A DNA stretch of 64,000 nt from positions 496,001-560,000 of the forward strand of contig NZ_MOBK01000006.1 in the NCBI RefSeq assembly GCF_003732265.1, given 5' to 3'. Source of the DNA: Pseudomonas brassicacearum. Lineage in GTDB: Bacteria; Pseudomonadota; Gammaproteobacteria; Pseudomonadales; Pseudomonadaceae. Below the pieces are notes generated by a model. That model worked only from the letters and a program-made list of their open reading frames with translations. It had not been told where the DNA came from and did not search any database. Of this stretch, positions 1-8,460 are shown one piece after another (the first letter of the stretch is position 1; each line of letters opens with the position of its first letter). A program made the position numbers and the translations under genes.

Positions 1-179
1 CCGTGGACAGCCTGTGCGGCTCGTTCGACGACATCTACAGCGGTTTCAAATCCATCGTTGCCGATTTTCCGAGTGCCGATCAGGAACGACTTTTCTACAG
101 CAATGCGCAGCGGATCTATCGCTGCGAGCCTTGCGCCATTGACCGGGCGCGGCCTGAATCCTTGAGGAGTGAAGCATGA
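1..179 (+). CDS. Amidohydrolase-family protein, C-terminal fragment
   Basis: The reading frame is open from the window edge (codons start at base 3) to TGA at 177-179. The last 58 residues include an ERLFYSNAQRIYRC stretch, which resembles the C-terminal helix of TIM-barrel metal-dependent amidohydrolases (typically '...NAxRxY'). The rest of the protein, including the metal ligands, lies outside the window, so the substrate cannot be inferred. The stop codon overlaps the ATG of the following PdxA-like gene by 4 bases (ATGA), a sign of translational coupling within the sugar-acid operon. The family call is an inference from a short tail; the presence of a gene here is well supported. Confidence 0.6.
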   Translation, partial: VDSLCGSFDDIYSGFKSIVADFPSADQERLFYSNAQRIYRCEPCAIDRARPESLRSEA

Positions 180-1180
180 ACAAAACCACCATCGCGATGG
201 TCCTGGGCGACCCGGCCGGCATCGGCCCGGAACTGATCGCTCGCCTGCTCGCCGAGCCCGAAGTGCGCCGTCAGGCCAATGTGATTTTGATCGCCGACGA
301 AGCAGAAATGCGTCACGGCATGCGCATCGCCGGGATGGAATTTCCGTACCGTCGCGTCGAGTCGCTGGAGCACCTTTCATTCGTTGATGACACGCCGCTG
401 TTCTATGACTTTCGCGGCGACACGGTTGGCGAGTTTGCGCGCAATGAAGCCAGCATTGTCGGCGGTCGCTACAGCCTCGACACCCTGGAAAAAGCCCTGC
501 GCCTGACCGAGGCCGGCATCACCGACTCCGTGCTGTTCGGACCGCTGAACAAGACCTCGCTGCACATGGCTGGCATGGCGCATAACGATGAGTTGCACTG
601 GTTCGCCGAGTTGCTGGATTTCCATGGGCCGTTCTGTGAGTTCAACGTGCTCGATAACTTGTGGACGTCGCGGGTGACTTCCCACGTGGCGCTGGCTGAA
701 GTGCCGGGCATGCTCACGCAGGCGCGGGTGGTGGCAGCCATTCAGTTGATCGACACCGCGCTCAAGCGTAACGGCCTGGAAAAACCGCGTATCGGCGTGT
801 GTGGGCTGAACCCGCATAATGGCGACAACGGCTCGTTCGGTCGCGAAGAACTGGACATCATCGGCCCCGCCGTGCGCTCCGCCCAGGCGTTGGGGATTGC
901 GGCGGAAGGGCCGTACCCGGGGGACACGATTTTCCTCAAGGTGCAGGGCGATGCCAGTGCCTTCGACGCGGTGGTGACGATGTATCACGACCAGGGACAG
1001 ATCGCGATCAAGTTGATGGGCTTCTCCCGCGGCGTGACGGTACAGGGCGGCTTGCCGATACCGATCACCACCCCGGCCCATGGCACCGCATTCGACATTG
1101 CGGGGCAGGGCAAAGCGAATGTCGGCGCGATCCGCCAGGCGTTCGAAATCGCCTGCCGGATGGGCACCAACAACTACTGA
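176..1180 (+). CDS. pdxA2: PdxA2-type 4-phospho-acid dehydrogenase
   Basis: This 334-residue protein belongs to the PdxA family of NAD-dependent, metal-dependent dehydrogenases that oxidise and decarboxylate 4-phospho-hydroxyacids. The N-terminal GDPAGIGPE motif (about residues 11-19) and three metal-ligand histidine regions (HNDELH near 136, MYHDQGQ near 271, AHGTAFD near 302) are visible and intact. The length matches the family. It overlaps the upstream amidohydrolase gene by 4 bases and precedes a sugar-acid dehydratase. This points to the PdxA2 branch, known in other bacteria to act on 4-phospho-erythronate or 4-phospho-threonate, and not to the vitamin B6 enzyme. The start ATG follows a GAGGAG-like ribosome site inside the upstream gene. 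The exact substrate is not deducible. Confidence 0.85.
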   Translation: MNKTTIAMVLGDPAGIGPELIARLLAEPEVRRQANVILIADEAEMRHGMRIAGMEFPYRRVESLEHLSFVDDTPLFYDFRGDTVGEFARNEASIVGGRYSLDTLEKALRLTEAGITDSVLFGPLNKTSLHMAGMAHNDELHWFAELLDFHGPFCEFNVLDNLWTSRVTSHVALAEVPGMLTQARVVAAIQLIDTALKRNGLEKPRIGVCGLNPHNGDNGSFGREELDIIGPAVRSAQALGIAAEGPYPGDTIFLKVQGDASAFDAVVTMYHDQGQIAIKLMGFSRGVTVQGGLPIPITTPAHGTAFDIAGQGKANVGAIRQAFEIACRMGTNNY

Positions 1181-1210
1181 TCCACAATCACTCAATCAAT
1201 ATAGATCCCC

Positions 1211-1300
1211 TGTGGGAGCGGGCTTGCTCGCGAAAGCGGTGTGTCAGACAGCATTTATGTCGACTGACCCACCGCTTTCGCGAGCAAGCCCGCTCCCACA
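1211..1300. repeat. REPIN (type A palindrome pair)
   Basis: Two inverted copies of the TGTGGGAGCGGGCTTGCTCG core flank a short centre, forming a long hairpin after pdxA2. The remainder of the 330-base gap up to 1510 holds a small inverted repeat (GATAACC at 1320-1326, GGTTATC at 1363-1369), possibly part of the promoter for the next gene, and no convincing gene. Confidence 0.9.
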
Positions 1301-1510
1301 TTTGTTTTGTACTGGGGCTGATAACCCGATCTGCCTGATAACTCGATTTTGCGATCACCCCAGGTTATCGCCGGATACGCATAAGTGATTATCCGCACCC
1401 CCGAGCGCTGGCTAAAGTCGCTCCATCGAATGCCTGGAACCTGCTACCCGAGCGGTTCTGCGCAGCGACCCAACAACTACAAGAAGCCGGCAGCGCAAGG
1501 AATTGTATTC

Positions 1511-2686
1511 ATGAAAATCAAAGCCATCCGTACCCGCGTTTTTGAGTGGAAAGGCAAAGTCGTTCCGCCTCAAGCGCACTTCTGCACCAACGCCAGCGAC
1601 ATCCTGTTCGAGCGCGGCGACGCCATGGGCTCGTTCCGTTTTCACGGCTGGCTGGTGGTGGAAGTCGAGACCGATACCGGCCTCGTCGGCATCGGTAACT
1701 GCGCCCTGGCGCCACGGGTCGCCAAGGAAATCATCGACACCTACCTGGCACCGATTGCGATTGGCGAAGACCCGTTCGACAACGAATACATCTGGCAGAA
1801 AATGTACCGTCAGAGCCACGCCTGGGGCCGCAAAGGCATCGGCATGGCGGCGATCTCGGCCATCGACATCGCCATCTGGGACATCATGGGCAAAGCCGTC
1901 AACAAACCGGTGTTCAAACTGCTCGGCGGGCGGACCAAGGAAAAAATCTGGACCTACGCCTCGAAACTCTACGCCAACGACAACCTCGACCTGTTCCTCG
2001 AAGAAGCCCAGGGCTACCTGAACCAGGGTTTCACCGCGCTGAAAATGCGCTTCGGCTACGGCCCGAAAGACGGCCCGGCGGGCATGCGCAAGAACATCGA
2101 GCAAGTCCGTGCCCTGCGTAACCTGGCCGGTCCAGACATCGACATCATGCTCGAATGCTACATGGGCTGGACCCTGGAATACGCCCGACGCATGTTGCCC
2201 AAATTGGCCGAGTTCGAACCGCGCTGGCTCGAAGAACCGGTGATCGCCGATGACATCGAAGGCTACATCGAGCTGAAAAAAATGGGGATCATGCCGATCT
2301 CCGGCGGCGAGCATGAATTCACCTCCTACGGCTTCAAGGACCTGCTGGAACGCCGCGCCGTCGACGTGATCCAGTACGACACCAATCGCGTCGGCGGCAT
2401 CACCGCCGCGCGCAAGATCAACGCCATGGCCGAGGCCTGGTCGGTGCCGGTGATCCCTCACGCCGGGCAGATGCACAACTACCACCTGACCATGTCTACC
2501 ACCGCCTCGCCAATGGCCGAGTTCTTCCCGGTGTTCGACGTCGAGGTCGGCAACGAACTGTTCTACTACGTGTTCAAGGGCGAGCCGCAACCGGTCAACG
2601 GCTACATCCAGCTCGACGACAACACACCGGGCCTGGGCCTGGAAATCTCCGATGAGTACCTGAGCGACTTCAATATCATCGAGTGA
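1511..2686 (+). CDS. Enolase-superfamily sugar-acid dehydratase
   Basis: The 391-residue protein has the mandelate racemase/muconate lactonizing enzyme fold. An N-terminal capping domain is followed by a barrel with K178-M-R180, metal ligands E215, E241 (in LEEP) and E267 (in GGEHE), and a PHAGQ histidine at about 317. These residues are typical of acid-sugar dehydratases related to L-rhamnonate dehydratase. The reaction would be sugar acid to 2-keto-3-deoxy acid. Neighbouring AraD1-type and ketoglutarate semialdehyde dehydrogenase genes point to a five-carbon (or equivalent) acid. The L-lyxonate route described in P. aeruginosa is a plausible match. ATG 1511 was chosen because AAGGA precedes it; an in-frame extension upstream to 1385 lacks family-like sequence. 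Substrate is inferred, not shown. Confidence 0.85.
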   Translation: MKIKAIRTRVFEWKGKVVPPQAHFCTNASDILFERGDAMGSFRFHGWLVVEVETDTGLVGIGNCALAPRVAKEIIDTYLAPIAIGEDPFDNEYIWQKMYRQSHAWGRKGIGMAAISAIDIAIWDIMGKAVNKPVFKLLGGRTKEKIWTYASKLYANDNLDLFLEEAQGYLNQGFTALKMRFGYGPKDGPAGMRKNIEQVRALRNLAGPDIDIMLECYMGWTLEYARRMLPKLAEFEPRWLEEPVIADDIEGYIELKKMGIMPISGGEHEFTSYGFKDLLERRAVDVIQYDTNRVGGITAARKINAMAEAWSVPVIPHAGQMHNYHLTMSTTASPMAEFFPVFDVEVGNELFYYVFKGEPQPVNGYIQLDDNTPGLGLEISDEYLSDFNIIE

Positions 2687-2739
2687 CCTTGAGGCGCCGT
2701 AAACGTACGGCGCCATCCCCGACTTTTCTGGAGGCCGTC

Positions 2740-3735
2740 ATGCGCCTGATTCAATTTGAAAACACTGCCGGCGAGCGCCAGGTCGGCCTCGTCGAGGGTT
2801 CACAGGTCCAGGTGCTCAAAGATACCGGCAGCACCCGTGAACTGGCCCTCGCGGCAATCCGCGCCCAGCGTAGCTTGCAAGAAGAGGCCGCCCGACGCGG
2901 CACCGAGCCAGGTCCCGATTACGCGCAACTGTTACAGCAAGGCAAGGTCCTGCCCCCACTGGACCACGAAGACCCAGCCCATTGCCTGATCAGCGGCACC
3001 GGCCTGACCCATCTGGGCAGCGCCTCGGCGCGGGACAAAATGCACCAGCAGGACGGCGTCGTCGAAGCCGGCATGACCGACACCATGCGCATCTTCAAGT
3101 GGGGCCTGGAAGGCGGCAAACCCGCCGCCGGGCAGGTCGGCGCGCAACCGGAATGGTTCTACAAGGGCGACGGCAGCATCGTCGTGCGCCCCGGCGCGGA
3201 CTTTCCAGTGCCGCCGTTTGCCGAAGACGCTGGCGAAGAGCCGGAGTTGACCGGCCTCTATGTCATCGGCGACGACGGCCAGCCGTATCGCCTCGGTTAT
3301 GCGTTGGGCAACGAGTTCTCTGACCATGTGATGGAGCGACGCAATTACTTGTACCTGGCGCATTCGAAACTGCGTTTTTGCTCCTACGGTCCCGAGTTGC
3401 GCGTCGGTGAATTACCCAGGCATCTGGCCGGTACCAGCCGCATCAAACGCAATGGCGAAACGATCTGGGAAAAGGAATTTCTCAGCGGCGAAGACAACAT
3501 GTGCCACAGCCTCGCCAACCTCGAATTCCATCACTTCAAATACGCGCAGTTCTTGTGCCCCGGCGATGTCCATGTGCACTACTTCGGCACCGCCACGCTG
3601 TCGTTTGCCGACGGGGTGAAAACCCAGCCGGGCGATCACTTCCAGATCAGCCTCGATGAGTTTGGTGCGCCACTGGTGAACGGTATCGGCGAAAGCGCCC
3701 AGCCGTTGGCCATCGGTCAGGTGCGTGCGCTTTAA
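2740..3735 (+). CDS. AraD1/GguC-type 2-keto-3-deoxy sugar-acid dehydratase (FAH family)
   Basis: This 331-residue protein resembles the AraD1 family within the fumarylacetoacetate hydrolase superfamily. The GTGLTHLGSASARDKMH segment (about residues 86-102) is characteristic of that family. Its expected reaction is dehydration of a 2-keto-3-deoxy-pentonate to 2-oxoglutarate semialdehyde. It lies 53 bases after the enolase-type dehydratase and 21 bases before the semialdehyde dehydrogenase, so the three enzymes form consecutive steps. A strong GGAGG site sits seven bases before ATG 2740; an open frame continues upstream to 2683 but has no such signal. Function rests on family resemblance plus gene order. 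Confidence 0.82.
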   Translation: MRLIQFENTAGERQVGLVEGSQVQVLKDTGSTRELALAAIRAQRSLQEEAARRGTEPGPDYAQLLQQGKVLPPLDHEDPAHCLISGTGLTHLGSASARDKMHQQDGVVEAGMTDTMRIFKWGLEGGKPAAGQVGAQPEWFYKGDGSIVVRPGADFPVPPFAEDAGEEPELTGLYVIGDDGQPYRLGYALGNEFSDHVMERRNYLYLAHSKLRFCSYGPELRVGELPRHLAGTSRIKRNGETIWEKEFLSGEDNMCHSLANLEFHHFKYAQFLCPGDVHVHYFGTATLSFADGVKTQPGDHFQISLDEFGAPLVNGIGESAQPLAIGQVRAL

Positions 3736-3756
3736 GCCTTTCAAAAGGAACCCTTC

Positions 3757-5337
3757 ATGACATTGCCACTGGGACACAACTACATCGGCGGTCGCCGCAG
3801 CGCCAACGGCACATTGCAACTGCAAAGCCTCGACGCGACCACCGGCGAACCGCTGCCGGGCACGTTCTTTCAAGCCTGCGAAGCCGAGGTGGACGCCGCC
3901 GCCAACGCTGCGGCCGCCGCTTACCCGGTCTATCGCAACCTGAGCGCGGAAAAGCGCGCACGCTTCCTCGACGCCATCGCCGATGAAATCGATGCACTCG
4001 GCGATGACTTCGTCGCCACCGTGTGCCGCGAAACTGCGTTGCCGGCCGGGCGTATTCAGGGCGAGCGGGGGCGTACCAGCGGGCAGATGCGCCTGTTCGC
4101 CAAGGTCCTGCGTCGCGGGGATTTCTATGGCGCGCGGATTGATCGGGCACTGCCGGACCGCCAGCCGTTGCCGCGCCCGGACCTGCGTCAGTACCGCATC
4201 GGTTTAGGGCCGGTCGCGGTGTTTGGCGCGAGTAACTTTCCCTTGGCGTTCTCCACGGCCGGCGGTGATACCGCGTCGGCATTGGCCGCCGGTTGCCCGG
4301 TGGTGTTCAAGGCGCACAGCGGTCACATGGCGACGGCCGAGTGGGTGGCGGACGCGATCATCCGTGCCGCTGAACGCACGCAAATGCCGGCCGGCGTGTT
4401 CAACATGATCTACGGCGGGGGCGTCGGCGAGTGGCTGGTCAAGCACCCGGCGATTCAGGCGGTGGGCTTCACCGGTTCGCTCAAGGGCGGCAATGCCCTG
4501 AGCCACATGGCCGCGACCCGCCCGCAGCCGATCCCGGTGTTTGCCGAGATGTCGAGCATCAACCCGGTTTTCCTGTTGCCCGAGGCGCTGGCGGTACGCG
4601 GCGAGCAAATCGCCGCACAACTCGCCGGCTCGGTGACATTGGGGTGCGGTCAGTTCTGCACCAATCCCGGCCTGGTCATTGGCCTGCGTTCCCCGCAGTT
4701 CAGTACCTTCCTGGAAACCTTTTGCGCCAGCATGAACCAGCAACCGGCGCAAACCATGCTCAACGCCGGTGCGCTGGCCAGTTACAGCCGGGGCCTTGGT
4801 GAGTTGCACGAACATCCAGGGCTGACGCACCTGGCGGGCCGGCCGCAACAGGGTCATCAGGCGCAGCCGCAAGTATTCCAGGCCGATGTCAGTCTGTTGC
4901 TCAAGGGCGACGAACTGCTTCAGGAAGAAGTCTTCGGGCCGACCACCATCGTTGTCGAAGTCGAGAGCCGTGCGCAGTTGGAAGAGGCGCTGCAGGGTCT
5001 GCGCGGGCAATTGACGGCGACGTTGATTGGCGAGGCCGAGGAGTTGCTGGAGTACCGCTGGCTCGCGGAGTTGCTTCAGGAAAAGGTCGGACGGATTCTG
5101 CTCAACGGCTACCCGACCGGGGTCGAGGTGTGTGAGGCGATGGTGCATGGCGGGCCGTACCCGGCGACGTCCGACTCACGGGGGACGTCGGTGGGGACGC
5201 TGGCGATCGATCGGTTCCTGCGGCCGGTGTGCTTCCAGAATTATCCGGATGCGTTGTTGCCCGAGGCGTTGCAGAACGCTAATCCGCTGGGGATTCGGCG
5301 GTTGGTGGATGGGGAGGTGAGTGACCAGGTTCTGTAA
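3757..5337 (+). CDS. 2-oxoglutarate semialdehyde (2,5-dioxovalerate) dehydrogenase, NADP-type ALDH
   Basis: This 526-residue aldehyde dehydrogenase carries the catalytic glutamate at about 264 (FAEMSS) and the catalytic cysteine at about 301 (GCGQFCTNPG). The sequence GASNFPLAFSTAGGDTASALA in the nucleotide-binding region is typical of the ketoglutarate semialdehyde branch. It would oxidise 2-oxoglutarate semialdehyde to 2-oxoglutarate, feeding the TCA cycle, and is the last gene of the operon. AAAGGA lies just upstream of ATG 3757. A REPIN follows the stop codon and may protect or end the transcript. Closely related enzymes also serve hydroxyproline or glucarate breakdown, but the neighbours favour a pentonate-like route. 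Confidence 0.88.
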   Translation: MTLPLGHNYIGGRRSANGTLQLQSLDATTGEPLPGTFFQACEAEVDAAANAAAAAYPVYRNLSAEKRARFLDAIADEIDALGDDFVATVCRETALPAGRIQGERGRTSGQMRLFAKVLRRGDFYGARIDRALPDRQPLPRPDLRQYRIGLGPVAVFGASNFPLAFSTAGGDTASALAAGCPVVFKAHSGHMATAEWVADAIIRAAERTQMPAGVFNMIYGGGVGEWLVKHPAIQAVGFTGSLKGGNALSHMAATRPQPIPVFAEMSSINPVFLLPEALAVRGEQIAAQLAGSVTLGCGQFCTNPGLVIGLRSPQFSTFLETFCASMNQQPAQTMLNAGALASYSRGLGELHEHPGLTHLAGRPQQGHQAQPQVFQADVSLLLKGDELLQEEVFGPTTIVVEVESRAQLEEALQGLRGQLTATLIGEAEELLEYRWLAELLQEKVGRILLNGYPTGVEVCEAMVHGGPYPATSDSRGTSVGTLAIDRFLRPVCFQNYPDALLPEALQNANPLGIRRLVDGEVSDQVL

Positions 5338-5357
5338 TTTTTGGCGCCTGGACTACC

Positions 5358-5439
5358 GCCTTCGCGAGCAAGCCCGCTCCCACATTCGATCTGTGTCACG
5401 ACGAAGATCGAATGTGGGAGCGGGCTTGCTCGCGAAGGC
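5358..5439. repeat. REPIN (type A palindrome pair)
   Basis: Inverted copies of the GCGAGCAAGCCCGCTCCCAC core face each other around a short centre. It lies between convergent genes (the aldehyde dehydrogenase and the EamA transporter). Confidence 0.9.
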
Positions 5440-5459
5440 GTCATCAGCTACACCACAAA

Positions 5460-6368
5460 TTACTTGGCAGTCACCTCAGCCACCTTCACCACCGCCGGCT
5501 TCAACACCAGCCACAACGCCGCCGCAATCAACACCCCGCCATAGATATGCGCCATGGACAACGGTTCATCCAGCAACAACGCCCCCCACAATACCCCGAA
5601 CGGCGGGATCAGGAAGGTGGTGGTCATCGACCGCACCGGCCCCACCGAGCTGAGCAAACGGAAGTAAATGATGTACGCCAGCGCGGTACACACCAGCCCC
5701 AACCCCAGCAATGACAGCCAGACATTCCAGCCGCCCCAGCTCGCCGGCGGTTGACTGATCACGCTGTAGCCGAACAGCGGCAACAGAAACAGCGTCGCCC
5801 CGAGCATGCTGCCCAGCGCGGACAAACGGCTGTCGAGACCGCCGGCCTGATCCAGCCAGCGGCGGGCGAGGAAACCGGCGAAGCCGTAGCACGTCGTGGC
5901 CATCAGGCAGGCGAGGGCGCCCATCAGCAATTGCAGGTCGAACGCGACCGGGCCGGCGCGGGTCAGTACGCCCACACCGAACAATCCGAGGAATACCCCG
6001 CCAAGCTTGGCGGCGGTGAGTCGTTCATGGAAAAACAGTCCGCCGATCAACACGCCCATCAGCGGCGTGGTGGCGTTGAAAATGGCCGAGTACCCGGCCG
6101 GCAGCACCTGGGCGGCTACGGAATACAGGGTCGCCGGAATCCCGGAGTTGATCACCCCGAGCAGCATCACGGTCTTGAGTTTGCCTTTGAAATCCCAGCT
6201 GATGCGCATCAGCCCGAGAATAATCAGCAGGCCGGTCGCGGCAATCGACACGCGGAAAAACGCGGTGGGGATTGTGCCAATCACGGGGGCGATGATGCGC
6301 ATGAACAGAAAACTCGCACCCCAAATGGCCGCTAGTGACAGTAAACGGACGATATCGACGGGGTTCAC
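5460..6368 (-). CDS. EamA/DMT-family transporter
   Basis: The 302-residue protein shows about ten hydrophobic segments and two EamA-type halves. The first half starts with LAAIWGASFLFMRIIAP; the C-terminal half includes LGLVCTALAYIIYFRLL and PPFGVLWGALLLDEPL, both classic EamA signatures. It is an inner-membrane metabolite exporter of unknown substrate. The start is taken as GTG at 6368 because GGAGAG precedes it by a few bases; an upstream extension of 24 residues is polar and unlike the family. It is divergent from aceK across about 157 bases. Confidence 0.85.
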   Translation of the reverse strand: MNPVDIVRLLSLAAIWGASFLFMRIIAPVIGTIPTAFFRVSIAATGLLIILGLMRISWDFKGKLKTVMLLGVINSGIPATLYSVAAQVLPAGYSAIFNATTPLMGVLIGGLFFHERLTAAKLGGVFLGLFGVGVLTRAGPVAFDLQLLMGALACLMATTCYGFAGFLARRWLDQAGGLDSRLSALGSMLGATLFLLPLFGYSVISQPPASWGGWNVWLSLLGLGLVCTALAYIIYFRLLSSVGPVRSMTTTFLIPPFGVLWGALLLDEPLSMAHIYGGVLIAAALWLVLKPAVVKVAEVTAK

Positions 6369-6525
6369 GCTGCTCTCCTTCCTTGCTGGGGACGAGAGTG
6401 TTGCCGAGTGCCTGATCGATGGCAACCGAAAAACGGGCAAATAACTGGAGCGAAAAATTACGCTTCTCCTGCACCCGGTTCACTGGCTAAGCTCAGGGCT
6501 CACGAATTCCCGCAGAGGTCTCACC

Positions 6526-8244
6526 ATGCCGCAGCAATGGCCAGCCGCCGATATCGCCCGAATGATCCTCGATGGCTTTGACGATTACCGCGAGCATTTC
6601 CGTCAGATCACCGACGGTGCGCGAGCCCGCTTCGAGCAGGCCCAGTGGCAGGAAACGCAAATCGCGTCCGCCGCGCGGATCAATCTCTATGAAGAAAAAG
6701 TCAGTGAAACGGTGGAGCGTCTGCGTGTCGCGTTCGACAGCGACACGCTGGATGTCAGTTGCTGGCCGCTGGTCAAGAGCGCGTACATCACGCTGATCGA
6801 CCTGCGTTTCGACGATGAATTGTCCGAGACCTGGTACAACTCGATTTTCTGCGGTTTGTTCAGCCACGACCTGATCAGCGACGGCTGCATGTTCATCCAC
6901 ACCACCCGTCCGAGCCTGCGTCGGGCCCGCGCCGCACAAACCCGCACGTACAAACCTCAGGGTCAGTTGTCCGGCATGCTCGCGAGCATTTTTGCCGACT
7001 ACCGTTTCAGTGAGGATTACGCTGATCTGGCCGGCGACTTGAACCGCCTCGAAGCGCAACTGCGCGAGAACCTGCCGGACTGGGTGTGCAAGGACCCGGA
7101 ATTAAGCGTCGAACTGTTTTCCTCGGTGCTCTACCGCAATAAAGGGGCGTACCTGGTCGGGCGCATCTACACCCGGGACGAGCAGTGGCCGCTGGTGATT
7201 CCGCTGCTGCACCGCGAAGGTCGCGGGATCCAGATCGATGCGCTGATCACCGATGAAGCGGACGTGTCGATCATTTTCTCGTTCACCCGCTCGTATTTCA
7301 TGGTCGACGTGCCGGTGCCGGCGGAGTTCATCGGTTTCCTCAAACGCATCCTGCCGGGCAAGCACATCGCCGAGCTGTACACCTCGATCGGCTTCTACAA
7401 ACACGGAAAGTCCGAGTTCTACCGGGCGCTGATCAATCACCTGGCCAACACCGACGACCAGTTCATCATGGCCCCCGGCGTGCGCGGCATGGTCATGAGC
7501 GTGTTTACCCTGCCGGGTTTCAACACCGTGTTCAAAATCATCAAGGACCGTTTCTCGCCGTCGAAGAACGTTGACCGCGCCACGGTGATCGAGAAATACC
7601 GTCTGGTTAAAAGCGTCGACCGCGTCGGGCGCATGGCTGATACCCAGGAGTTCGCCGATTTCCGTTTCCCGTTGAGCAAGTTCGACCCGGCGTGCCTGGA
7701 AGAATTACTCGAAGTGGCCGCGTCCACGGTGTCGGTGGAAGGTGACACGGTGCTGATCCGCCACTGCTGGACCGAACGGCGGATGACGCCGTTGAACCTG
7801 TACCTGGAAAACGCCAACGAGGCGCAGGTGCATGAGGCGCTGGAAGATTACGGCCTGGCCATCAAGCAACTGGCGGCGGCGAATATTTTTCCCGGCGACA
7901 TGCTGCTGAAAAACTTCGGCGTCACCCGCCACGGTCGCGTGGTGTTTTATGACTATGACGAGATTTGCTTTTTGACCGAAGCCAACTTCCGGCACATCCC
8001 GCAGCCGCGTACGCCGGAAGACGAGATGGCGTCGGAGCCGTGGTATTCGATCGGCCCGCTGGATGTGTTTCCCGAGGAGTTTCCGCCGTTTTTGTTTGCC
8101 GATTCTGGGCAGCGGCGCTTGTTTGATCAGTTGCACGGCGAGCTGTACAACGCCGATTACTGGAAAAGCCTGCAGGAGGCGATTCGGGCGGGGAAGATCA
8201 TCGACGTGTTCCCGTATCGGCGCAAAGGCCTTGAAAACGAATAA
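6526..8244 (+). CDS. aceK: Isocitrate dehydrogenase kinase/phosphatase AceK
   Basis: The 572-residue length and sequence match AceK. This bifunctional cytosolic enzyme phosphorylates isocitrate dehydrogenase to divert carbon into the glyoxylate bypass and dephosphorylates it again. The ATP-binding loop [17 protein letters not shown] (about residues 314-330) and the kinase-type [10 protein letters not shown] segment near residue 470 are present. The gene stands alone: an EamA transporter is divergent and hrpA follows after a REP element. An AGAGG site precedes ATG 6526. The enzyme is not next to the glyoxylate genes here, as is usual in Pseudomonas. Confidence 0.97.
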   Translation: MPQQWPAADIARMILDGFDDYREHFRQITDGARARFEQAQWQETQIASAARINLYEEKVSETVERLRVAFDSDTLDVSCWPLVKSAYITLIDLRFDDELSETWYNSIFCGLFSHDLISDGCMFIHTTRPSLRRARAAQTRTYKPQGQLSGMLASIFADYRFSEDYADLAGDLNRLEAQLRENLPDWVCKDPELSVELFSSVLYRNKGAYLVGRIYTRDEQWPLVIPLLHREGRGIQIDALITDEADVSIIFSFTRSYFMVDVPVPAEFIGFLKRILPGKHIAELYTSIGFYKHGKSEFYRALINHLANTDDQFIMAPGVRGMVMSVFTLPGFNTVFKIIKDRFSPSKNVDRATVIEKYRLVKSVDRVGRMADTQEFADFRFPLSKFDPACLEELLEVAASTVSVEGDTVLIRHCWTERRMTPLNLYLENANEAQVHEALEDYGLAIKQLAAANIFPGDMLLKNFGVTRHGRVVFYDYDEICFLTEANFRHIPQPRTPEDEMASEPWYSIGPLDVFPEEFPPFLFADSGQRRLFDQLHGELYNADYWKSLQEAIRAGKIIDVFPYRRKGLENE

Positions 8245-8267
8245 CCCCCTGTGGCTAGGGGGCCTTT
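8243..8267 (+). terminator. Hairpin after aceK, probable terminator
   Basis: A CCCCCT/AGGGGG stem (8245-8250 and 8257-8262) with a six-base loop starts at the aceK stop codon. The trailing T run is short (TTT). Confidence 0.5.
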
Positions 8268-8399
8268 GTGGCGAGGGGGCTTGCCCCCGTTCGGCTGCGA
8301 AGCAGTCGTCTTCCGGCCATCGAGGTTTAGCTGAAACACCTTGGTGGATGGTTTCGGGGCCGCTTCACAGCCCAACGGGGGCAAGCCCCCTCGCCACAG
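8267..8399. repeat. REP pair, type B (GTGGCGAGGGGGCTTG core)
   Basis: The GTGGCGAGGGGGCTTGCCCCC core is followed about 90 bases later by its inverted copy. This is a second REP family, distinct from the GGGAGCGGGCTTG type. It fills the gap between aceK and hrpA. Confidence 0.85.
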
Positions 8400-8460
8400 G
8401 GCGGCGCAAATCTGCGACAATCGCCCCCCTGCGCCACTAGACGACTGAATTGCGTACCCG

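Noticed and set aside
1385..1510. An N-terminal extension of the enolase-superfamily gene
   Set aside because: The 42 extra codons have no family resemblance and a good ribosome site precedes ATG 1511.
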